A stretch of DNA of 64,000 bases, taken from assembly GCA_963422565.1 (NCBI GenBank), contig OY730228.1:2356001-2420000 (forward strand). The letters are read 5' to 3'. Below the pieces are notes generated by a model. That model worked only from the letters and a program-made list of their open reading frames with translations, had not been told where the DNA came from and did no database searches. Origin of the DNA: G963422565 sp963422565. GTDB taxonomy: Bacteria > Pseudomonadota > Alphaproteobacteria > MPNO01. A program made the translations under genes and the position numbers. How positions within the stretch are numbered: position 1 is the stretch's first letter; each line of letters begins with the position of its first letter. Below are positions 31,515 to 38,708 of the stretch, piece after piece.

Positions 31515-33948
31515 CGACCCTGAGCGCGTTCGACTGGATGAACGCGCGCCGGGGCTCCACCACGTCGCCCATCAGCGTGGCGAAGATCTTGCCGGCCTCC
31601 TGGGCCTGGCCGATCCTGACCTGCAGGAGCGATCGGCCGTCGGGGTCGAGGGAGGTCTCCCAAAGCTGATCGGGGTTCATCTCGCCCAGACCCTTGTAGC
31701 GCTGTACCGACAACCCCTTGCGTCCGCGTTCGAGGACCGCGTTGATCAGCCGGACGGGCCCGGTGATGCGGGTCCGGTCGCCGTTCGCGGTCAACGCGGC
31801 CGGCCCGCCATAGACCGCCCCGAGGTCTTCCGCCATCTCGCTCAGCCGCCGCCCCTCGGCGCTCCGCATCAGCGGCCCGTCGATCGTGTAGGTCTCGGCG
31901 ACCCCGCGCAGCGTGCGCCGGAAGGAGAAGGAGGCCTCCCCGGCCATCCGGGCGGTCCAGCCGCGTTCGCCGTCCGCAGCGAGCGCGTCGAGCCGCGCCG
32001 CGATCTCCGCGACCGCCGCCGGGCCGCCGTCGAGGAATCCGGTGGCGAACGCGCCGAGGATCGCCGCCTGCTCGACGATGTCGACATGGGCGACCCGCTG
32101 GAGCATCGGGCGGAGCAGGCGGCGGGCGAGGAGCGCCTGTTCGACGGTCGCCCGCAGGTCGGCGCCGACGATGCGGCTGCCGTCATGCAGGTCCAGCGCG
32201 CAGCCCTTGATCCCGGCCTCGACGAGATAGGCGTCGAGCTCGGCGTCGCCCTTGAGATAGACGCCGCCGCCGCCCTTCCTGGCCCGGTAGAGCGGCGGCT
32301 GGGCGATGTAGAGATGGCCGCGCTCGATGATCTGCGGCATCTGACGGAAGAAGAAGGTCAGGAGCAGCGTCCGGATATGGCTTCCGTCCACATCGGCGTC
32401 GGTCATGATGACGACCTTGTGGTAACGGAGCCTGTCGATGTCGAACTCCTCGCTGCCGATGCCCGTGCCCAGCGCGGTGATCAGGGTGCCGAGCTCGACC
32501 GAGCCCAGCATCTTGTCGAACCGGGCGCGCTCGACATTGAGGATCTTGCCGCGCAGCGGCAGAATCGCCTGGAAGGCGCGGTCGCGCGCCTGCTTGGCCG
32601 AGCCGCCGGCGGAATCGCCCTCGACGATGAAGATCTCCGAGCGCGCCGGGTCGCGCTCCTGGCAGTCGGCGAGCTTGCCCGGCAGGGAGGAGATGTCGAG
32701 CGCGCTCTTGCGGCGGGTGAGCTCGCGGGCCTTGCGGGCGGCCTCGCGGGCGGTCGCGGCCTCGACCGCCTTGGCGACGATCCGCCGGGCCTCGCTCGGA
32801 TGCTCTTCGAACCAGGCGCCGAGCCGGTCGGCGACGATGCTCTCGACGATCGGCTGCACCTCCGACGAGACGAGCTTGGCCTTGGTCTGGGAGGAGAATT
32901 TGGGGTCCGGCACCTTCACCGAGAGCACGCAGGTCAGCCCCTCGCGCGCGTCCTCCCCGGTCAGCGTCACCTTCTCCTTCCTGGCGGCGACGGAGGCGGC
33001 GAAATAGTCCTTGACGGTTCGCGTCAGCGCCTTGCGAAAGCCCGTCAGATGGGTCCCGCCGTCGCTCTGCGGGATGGTGTTGGTGAAGCAGAGCATGGTC
33101 TCGTGGTAGCTGTCCGACCATTGTAGCGCCGCCTGCAGCGTGATCTCGCCCTGTCCGCTCCGACCGCCGGCCCCGGCGATGGCGATCGGCGGGCCGAAGA
33201 TCGGCGATTTGCCGTGGTCGAGATGGGCGACGAACGCGCCGACCCCGCCCTCGTAGCGCATCTCGACGGTCTTGGGCGACACGCCGCGCGCATCCGTGAG
33301 CAGCAGGTTGATGCCCGAGTTCAGGAAGGCGAGCTCGCGCAGCCGGTGCTCGAGCGTGGTCGACGAGAACGCGGCCGTCGAGAAGATCGCCGGAGAGGGC
33401 TTGAAGGTGATCCGCGTGCCGGTGCGCGCCCCGCAGGGTCCCCGGATCGCGAGCGGGGCTTCGGCGGCGCCGTCCCGGAAGCGGATGGCGTGCTCGCCGC
33501 CGGACCGCCAGATCGTCATCTCCAGCCATTCCGAGAGCGCGTTGACGACGGAGACCCCGACCCCGTGCAGCCCCCCGGAAATCTTGTAGGCGTTGTTCTC
33601 GAACTTGCCGCCCGCATGGAGCCGGGTCATGACGACTTCCGCCGCCGAAACGCCCTCGCCCTCGTGGATGTCGACCGGGATCCCGCGGCCGTTGTCCTCG
33701 ATCGTGACCGAGCCGTCGCCGTTGAGGACGATCTCGATGCGGGAGCAATGGCCGGCGAGCGCCTCGTCGATGGCGTTGTCGACGACCTCGTAGACCATAT
33801 GGTGCAGCCCGGAGCCGTCGTCGGTGTCGCCGATATACATGCCCGGACGCTTGCGGACCGCATCCAGCCCCTTGAGGACCTTGATCGACTCGGCGTCATA
33901 GGCGCCCTCCGACCGGCTTGCCGGGGCGGTCTGCGGTAGGGCTGTCAT
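31498..33948 (-). CDS. gyrB: DNA gyrase subunit B
   Basis: An 816-residue GyrB. ATPase part: VDNAIDEALAGHCSRIEIVL, VTIEDNGRGIPVDIHEGEG and GGLHGVGVSVVNALSEWLEM. TOPRIM part: IVEGDSAGGSAKQARDRAFQ, ILPLRGKILNVERARFDKML and TDADVDGSHIRTLLLTFFFR. The C-terminal QRYKGLGEMNPDQLWETSLD is typical. It introduces negative supercoils with GyrA, using ATP. It is the last gene of the dnaA-dnaN-recF-gyrB series, 24 nt after recF. Confidence 0.96.
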   Translation of the reverse strand: MTALPQTAPASRSEGAYDAESIKVLKGLDAVRKRPGMYIGDTDDGSGLHHMVYEVVDNAIDEALAGHCSRIEIVLNGDGSVTIEDNGRGIPVDIHEGEGVSAAEVVMTRLHAGGKFENNAYKISGGLHGVGVSVVNALSEWLEMTIWRSGGEHAIRFRDGAAEAPLAIRGPCGARTGTRITFKPSPAIFSTAAFSSTTLEHRLRELAFLNSGINLLLTDARGVSPKTVEMRYEGGVGAFVAHLDHGKSPIFGPPIAIAGAGGRSGQGEITLQAALQWSDSYHETMLCFTNTIPQSDGGTHLTGFRKALTRTVKDYFAASVAARKEKVTLTGEDAREGLTCVLSVKVPDPKFSSQTKAKLVSSEVQPIVESIVADRLGAWFEEHPSEARRIVAKAVEAATAREAARKARELTRRKSALDISSLPGKLADCQERDPARSEIFIVEGDSAGGSAKQARDRAFQAILPLRGKILNVERARFDKMLGSVELGTLITALGTGIGSEEFDIDRLRYHKVVIMTDADVDGSHIRTLLLTFFFRQMPQIIERGHLYIAQPPLYRARKGGGGVYLKGDAELDAYLVEAGIKGCALDLHDGSRIVGADLRATVEQALLARRLLRPMLQRVAHVDIVEQAAILGAFATGFLDGGPAAVAEIAARLDALAADGERGWTARMAGEASFSFRRTLRGVAETYTIDGPLMRSAEGRRLSEMAEDLGAVYGGPAALTANGDRTRITGPVRLINAVLERGRKGLSVQRYKGLGEMNPDQLWETSLDPDGRSLLQVRIGQAQEAGKIFATLMGDVVEPRRAFIQSNALRVVNLDV

Positions 33949-33972
33949 CGCTGCTTCCGATCGGTCATGGGG

Positions 33973-35163
33973 TCATGCCGCCGCCGCGAAGTCCGAGATC
34001 CTGCCGTCGCGGACGGCGAGGCGCTGCGCCCGGTCGCCGAGGGCCGCGAACTCGGCGGCCCCGGTCCCGGTCATCCAGGCCTGGCCGCCGAGCGCGAGAA
34101 GCTCCGCGAACAGGGCTTCGCGGCGCCGGTCGTCGAGATGCGCCGCGATCTCGTCGAGCAGCAGCAGCGGCGTCGATCCGCGCTCGGCGGCGACGAGCCG
34201 GGCGTGGCCGAGGACGATGCGGATGAGCAGCGCCTTCTGCTCGCCGGTGGAGCAGGCCGCGGCGGGGCGGCCACCCGCGAGATCGGCACAGGAGAGATCG
34301 CTGCGATGGGGTCCGAACAGCGTCCGGCCCGCCTCTCCGTCGGCCTGGCGCGACCGCGCCAGCCGCATGCGAACCTCGTCCTCGACCGCCAGGGCCGGCG
34401 CGTCGTCGAGCATCCGCTCGACCTCCCCGGCGACCGCCACCGACGCGCCCGGAAAGGCTCCCGATGCGGTCCGGCATGCCGCGTCGAGCCGCCGCGCGAG
34501 CGCGCGCCGCGCCGCTGCGACGGCGACGCCGGTCTCGGCCATCGCGCGTTCCAGGGCGTCGAGCCAGGCCGCCTCGGCGCGCGGCCCGTCCCCGCGCAGG
34601 AGCCGCGCGCGCTCCCGCATGCTGCGCTCGTAACGGCTCAGCCGGGCCGCGTGGGCGCCGTCGAAGCCGGTGGCGAGTCGGTCCAGGAAGCGCCGACGCT
34701 CGGCGGCCGGGCCGTCGAACAGCCGGTCCATCTCGGGCGTCAGCCAGCTCAGGGCCACCCATTGCGCGAGCACCGACTGCGACGCCGCGTCCACCCCGTC
34801 GATGCGCACGATGCGGCGCTGCGGCGCCTCGGCGCCGTCCGCCGCCGCTACGCCGGTGCCGATCTCGACCGCCTCCGAAGCAGCCGCGAGCCGGGCCGCG
34901 ACCGCCCAGCCGCCGCTGCAGGGCTCGCGCGGACCGGCCCGGCGGCAGGGGGCGTCCAGAGCGGCGCGGCGCAGGCCCCGACCCGGGGCCAGAAAGGACA
35001 GCGCCTCCAGCAGATTCGTCTTCCCGGCCCCGTTCGGCCCGATCAGCAGGACGGGGCGCCGGTCCGCGGCGAGACTCGCGCGTCGGTAGTTGCGGAAGCC
35101 GGTGACCGTCAACCTCTCGACGACGATCGCCGGGGCCGCGTCCTCGGCCGGCGGCTGCGGCAT
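33973..35163 (-). CDS. recF: DNA replication and repair protein RecF
   Basis: A 396-residue SMC-like ATPase. Seen: VERLTVTGFRNYRRASLAAD, Walker A IGPNGAGKTNLLEALSFLAP, a middle helical arm (RYERSMRERARLLRGD), TLFGPHRSDL, the signature STGEQKALLIRIVLGHARLV, and Walker B with TPLLLLDEIAAHLDDRRREA. It loads RecA at gaps and works with RecOR. Start at ATG 35163 (MPQPPAEDAAP); an in-frame longer start would overlap dnaN. Standard place in the replication cluster. Confidence 0.93.
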   Translation of the reverse strand: MPQPPAEDAAPAIVVERLTVTGFRNYRRASLAADRRPVLLIGPNGAGKTNLLEALSFLAPGRGLRRAALDAPCRRAGPREPCSGGWAVAARLAAASEAVEIGTGVAAADGAEAPQRRIVRIDGVDAASQSVLAQWVALSWLTPEMDRLFDGPAAERRRFLDRLATGFDGAHAARLSRYERSMRERARLLRGDGPRAEAAWLDALERAMAETGVAVAAARRALARRLDAACRTASGAFPGASVAVAGEVERMLDDAPALAVEDEVRMRLARSRQADGEAGRTLFGPHRSDLSCADLAGGRPAAACSTGEQKALLIRIVLGHARLVAAERGSTPLLLLDEIAAHLDDRRREALFAELLALGGQAWMTGTGAAEFAALGDRAQRLAVRDGRISDFAAAA

Positions 35164-35186
35164 CGCATGGGTGTGCGCGGCGCGGG

Positions 35187-36302
35187 TCAAACGCGCATCG
35201 GCATGAGGACATAGACGGCGGCGGGATCGGCCACATCCTGGACCAGCGCCGACGACGCGCCGTTGGAGAACTGGAACTGCGCGCCGTCGCTGTCGATCAG
35301 CGCGGCGATATCGAGCAGATAGCGCGAATTGAAGCCGATCTCGATCGGGCTGTCCGAATAGTCGACCTCGAGCTGCTCCTCGGCGTCTCCCTGATCGGGG
35401 TTCGATGCCGACAGCACCAGAAGCCCCTGCGCGATCTTCAGCTTGACGGCACGGGTCTTCTCGGCCGCGATGGTCGAGACCAGATCGACCGCCTTGGCAA
35501 AATTTCCGGGATCCACGCGGAGCGTCTTGTCGTTGGCGAAGGGGATGACCCGGTCGTAGTCGGGATAGGTCCCGTCGATCAGCTTCGAGGTCAGCACCGT
35601 CTCGCCGAAGCTGACGCGGAGCCGGGTGTCCGATACCTCCATCGAGACCTCGTCGTTGCCGTCTTCGATCAGCCTGCGGATCTCGCCGACGGTCTTGCGC
35701 GGCACGATGACGCCTGGCATTCCGGAAGCGCCGTCGGGAAGCGCGAGCTCGACCCGCGCGAGCCGGTGCCCGTCGGTGGCGGCGATCCGCAGCACCTGCC
35801 CGTCCGGGCTCTCGGCGGGGTGCATGTAGATACCGTTGAGATAGTAGCGGGTCTCCTCCATCGACATGGCGAAGCGGGTGCGGTCGATGGCGCTCCGCAG
35901 CGCCCCGGCGGCCAGACGGAACCCGTGGGGAAGTTCGTCCTCGCTCACCCTCGGGAAGTCTTCGGAGGGCAGCGTCGTCAGCGCCAGCCTGGAGCGCCCG
36001 CAGCGGAGGACGAGCTGGTTCCCCTCGCCGCGGCCGATCTCGATCTCCGATCCCTCGGGCAGCTTGCGCACGACATCGTAGAAGGTGTGCGCGGATACCG
36101 TCGTCGCGCCCGGCGTGACGACGCTGCAACCCACGCGCTCGACCGACGCGAGGTCCGAATCGGTCGCGGTCAGCGACAGCGCCCCGTCTTCGGCGGTCAG
36201 GAGCACGTTGGACAGGATCGGGATGGTCGTCCGCCGCTCGACCACGCCCTGGGCATGCTGGAGCGACTTCAGGAGAGACCCGCGTTCGATGTTCAACTTC
36301 AT
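35187..36302 (-). CDS. dnaN: DNA polymerase III sliding clamp (beta subunit)
   Basis: A 371-residue clamp protein, the standard length. Seen: VVERRTTIPILSNVLLTAED, TATDSDLASVERVGCSVV, a middle RNEI-like repeat structure (RTRFAMSMEETRYYLNGIYM) and the C-terminal end DPAAVYVLMPMRV with the characteristic MPMR. It forms the ring that tethers polymerases to DNA. Lies 163 nt downstream of dnaA, with a hairpin in between. Confidence 0.96.
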   Translation of the reverse strand: MKLNIERGSLLKSLQHAQGVVERRTTIPILSNVLLTAEDGALSLTATDSDLASVERVGCSVVTPGATTVSAHTFYDVVRKLPEGSEIEIGRGEGNQLVLRCGRSRLALTTLPSEDFPRVSEDELPHGFRLAAGALRSAIDRTRFAMSMEETRYYLNGIYMHPAESPDGQVLRIAATDGHRLARVELALPDGASGMPGVIVPRKTVGEIRRLIEDGNDEVSMEVSDTRLRVSFGETVLTSKLIDGTYPDYDRVIPFANDKTLRVDPGNFAKAVDLVSTIAAEKTRAVKLKIAQGLLVLSASNPDQGDAEEQLEVDYSDSPIEIGFNSRYLLDIAALIDSDGAQFQFSNGASSALVQDVADPAAVYVLMPMRV

Positions 36303-36412
36303 TGCGCGCTGCGTTCCCGCCGGGTTCCCGACAAGTGTCGGTGCCCGCCATATATCACGGCGAGCGGTTCGATCGAACGACTATACACGTCCGTCTCCGA
36401 GATGGGCCCCCC

Positions 36413-36431
36413 GCCCCTCCCCCGAGGGGGC
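36413..36431. repeat. C-run/G-run hairpin between dnaA and dnaN
   Basis: GCCCCTC (36413-36419) faces GAGGGGGC (36424-36431) with one extra G. It lies between dnaA end and dnaN start and could reduce readthrough. It belongs to the dispersed palindrome family. Confidence 0.5.
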
Positions 36432-36465
36432 GATGTCGCCTTCGGCCGCCTGCCGCGCCGGCGGG

Positions 36466-37851
36466 TTACCCTTCGAGCTTCGCGCGGATCAGCTTGACGT
36501 CCTCGTCGACGCCCTTGTCGGTCTCCCGCAGGCCCTGGATACGGCGCACCGCGTGGATCACCGTCGTGTGATCGCGGTCGAACTTGCGACCGATCTCGGG
36601 CAGCGACCGCGAGGTGAGCGTCTTGGCGAGATATATGGCGATCTGCCGGGGCCGGACGATGTTGCGGGCGCGTCGCGGGGAGAGCATGTCGGCGAGCTGG
36701 AGGTCGAAATGCTTGGACACGCAGGCCTGGATCTCGTCGATCGTCGGCGGCCTGTCGCGCGACGCCAGCAGATCCTGCAGCGCGATCTGGGCGGTCTCCA
36801 CGGTGATGGCCCGGCCGACCTGTCTCTGGAAGACGGCCCGGTTGAGCGCGCCCTCGAGGTCTCGAATCGAGGAGGTGATCCTGTGGGCCAGGAACGCGAT
36901 GACGTCGTCGGGGACGACGGCGTCGAGCCGCCGGGCCTTCTCGCGCAGCACGCGGACCCGGAACTCGCTGGCGGCCGGCGGGCCGATACCGGTGGTGAGC
37001 CCTCCGTTGAGCCAGGAGCGCAGCCGTTCTCCCAACCCCGGGAGCTGCGCGGGCGCAGTGTCGGCCGCGACGACGACCTGGCGCCGGTTCCTGTGCAGAT
37101 CCTTGAATGTGTGGAGCAGCTCCTCCTGTATCCCGTCCTTGCTCTTCGCGAAGTGGAAGTCGTCGATCATCAGCAGATCGGCCGACCGGTACAGCTCCTT
37201 GAAGTCGAGCATGCTCTTCGACTTGAGCGCGCTCACGAACTGGTTCAGGAACTGCTCCGCCGCGACGTAGACGATGCGCCGGTCGGGGAAATCCCGCCGG
37301 AAGCTCCAGCCGATCGCGTGCAGGAGATGGGTCTTTCCCATCCCGACCCGGCCATGGAGAAAAAACGGGTTGTGGTCCGCACTCGTCCGGGCGGCGACTT
37401 CGCGGGCAGCCGCGAGGGCGAGCTCGTTGGAGCTTCCGCGGATGAAAGACCCGAAGGTGAAGCGGGAGTCCAGCACCGAATGGGCATTGCGGCCGGACGG
37501 CATCTCCGGGGCGGCCCCGGCGGTTCGGGGCGGGGCGGCGGCCCCGTTCGGCCGATCCGGGCGGTGGCGTATCTCGCGTCGCCCCCGCGTGTCGGAGACC
37601 ACGATGTCGAGCGACCCGATCGCGCGGTCCTTCTCGGCCCAGAGCGCCAGGATGCGCTCGGCGTAATGCTTTTCCACCCAGCCGCGCATGAACTCCGTCG
37701 GAACGCTCAGCCGCACCGCCCCGTCGGAGATTCCGACGAAAGTCAGGGGATCGATCCAGGTCCGGTAGGTCGGTCCGCCGACCTCCGCACGCAACGCACC
37801 GAGCACCGTTGCCCAGACGGCGTTGGCCCGGTCAACCGTGGGTCGCGCCAT
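36466..37851 (-). CDS. dnaA: Chromosomal replication initiator DnaA
   Basis: A 461-residue DnaA. Domain I: RANAVWATVLGALRAEVGGP and TYRTWIDPL; linker about 85-128. Domain III: Walker A GRVGMGKT (167-174), Walker B LLMIDDFHF, and the ITSSIRDLEGALNR sensor region. Domain IV: DMLSPRRARNIVRPRQIAIY and the signature RKFDRDHTTVIHAVRRI, which binds DnaA boxes. Start at ATG 37851; a TTG 18 nt upstream is a less likely alternative. All motifs intact. It lies next to the candidate origin. Confidence 0.95.
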   Translation of the reverse strand: MARPTVDRANAVWATVLGALRAEVGGPTYRTWIDPLTFVGISDGAVRLSVPTEFMRGWVEKHYAERILALWAEKDRAIGSLDIVVSDTRGRREIRHRPDRPNGAAAPPRTAGAAPEMPSGRNAHSVLDSRFTFGSFIRGSSNELALAAAREVAARTSADHNPFFLHGRVGMGKTHLLHAIGWSFRRDFPDRRIVYVAAEQFLNQFVSALKSKSMLDFKELYRSADLLMIDDFHFAKSKDGIQEELLHTFKDLHRNRRQVVVAADTAPAQLPGLGERLRSWLNGGLTTGIGPPAASEFRVRVLREKARRLDAVVPDDVIAFLAHRITSSIRDLEGALNRAVFQRQVGRAITVETAQIALQDLLASRDRPPTIDEIQACVSKHFDLQLADMLSPRRARNIVRPRQIAIYLAKTLTSRSLPEIGRKFDRDHTTVIHAVRRIQGLRETDKGVDEDVKLIRAKLEG

Positions 37852-38182
37852 GCCGATCCGACCTTCCAATCAAAAGACCTCGTCCTTCCTCAAACGACCT
37901 GCGGGCGGGTCGCGCCCACGGTCCTGCACCCAGGCCATGGCATCTAAAACCGGCGCGGCGTCTCCATCTGCAATTGCGACATCTTGAGCGGGACAAAACA
38001 AAAAGACATAGCAACTCAAACAAACGGCAAGTCGACAATCAATCGATGAAGTGTCGCCGGTTTGGATATTTCGAACCGGCATCGAAATGCAAGGTTAGCA
38101 ATCCATGGCCCGGCTGGCAACGTCGATATTCGCGCGACCCACCCATGGATGGGGGCGGCTGTGGATGATGCGTGGAAAACCC
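37852..38182. other. Candidate chromosomal origin (oriC)
   Basis: A gap between dnaA and rpsT with no gene. It has an AT-rich tract at about 37985-38050 (for example GGACAAAACAAAAAGACATA), unusual in this GC-rich genome and a possible unwinding element. Two DnaA-box-like sites lie at 38160-38179. Genes on either side run outward (dnaA cluster leftward, alaS rightward). In many proteobacteria oriC lies by dnaA, though in some alphaproteobacteria it lies elsewhere (near hemE). Confidence 0.5.
38160..38179. other. Two DnaA-box-like sites, 11 bp apart
   Basis: TGTGGATGA (38160-38168; the reverse complement differs by one base from TTATCCACA) and CGTGGAAAA (38171-38179; the reverse complement is TTTTCCACG, one base off TTTTCCACA). 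Same orientation and helical-turn spacing. The second overlaps the U-tract side of the rpsT terminator. Confidence 0.5.
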
Positions 38183-38205
38183 GGCCCGCCCAGGGGCGGC
38201 GGGCC
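38176..38205 (-). terminator. Rho-independent terminator of rpsT
   Basis: On the minus strand, downstream of rpsT: stem GGCCCGCC / GGCGGGCC (38205-38198 with 38190-38183), 7-nt loop, followed by GGG and TTTT (38179-38176). A clear stem and U-tract, placed 18 nt after the stop. It separates rpsT from dnaA. Confidence 0.75.
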
Positions 38206-38222
38206 TGGAGCAAGCGGGCGGG

Positions 38223-38486
38223 TCAGCCGATGGACTTGGCGCGCGCCGCCAGCCTCGCGATCTTGCGGGACGCGGTGTTGGCGTGCAGGACGCCCTTGGC
38301 GACCCCGCGCATCAGCTCGGGCTGGGCGTCCCGCAGGGCTCGACGGGCCGCTTCCGGGTCCTTGGCGGCGATCGCCGCCTCGACCGTCTTGACATAGGTC
38401 CGGATCCGGCTCCGGCGAGCCCCGTTCGCCGATGTCCGCCGCGCGGCGCGGCGCGCCCGCTTCTTGGCCGATGCGATGTTCGCCAT
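38223..38486 (-). CDS. rpsT: 30S ribosomal protein S20
   Basis: An 87-residue, strongly basic S20. Starts MANIASAKKRARRAARRTSA; later KTVEAAIAAKDPEAARRALR, then HANTASRKIARLAARAKSIG, the conserved C-terminus. Binds 16S rRNA in the small subunit. Its place by dnaA/oriC is common in proteobacteria. Followed by the hairpin terminator at 38176-38205. Confidence 0.96.
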   Translation of the reverse strand: MANIASAKKRARRAARRTSANGARRSRIRTYVKTVEAAIAAKDPEAARRALRDAQPELMRGVAKGVLHANTASRKIARLAARAKSIG

Positions 38487-38708
38487 GGCTGCCTTCCGTG
38501 GTCTCTCGACGGAGCCGATCTGTCTATCGGGTGCCGCCGCCGAGGTCAAGCGGCCGTCGATGACCATGTCGATACCGGGAATCCTCGACCGGCTCGCGGG
38601 GGACGGGGCGCTTCGGTGGAGACCCTGCCGCGGTCGGCGCGCCCGCCCTCGCTGGACAGCGCCCGGGGCGCGGGATAAGACTCGATCGAGCCCGCCAGCG
38701 AACGGCCG

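Noticed and set aside
38487..38708. T-box or riboswitch upstream of alaS
   Set aside because: No T-box sequence, specifier loop or terminator-antiterminator pair was visible in the 222-nt leader, and T-boxes are rare in this phylum.
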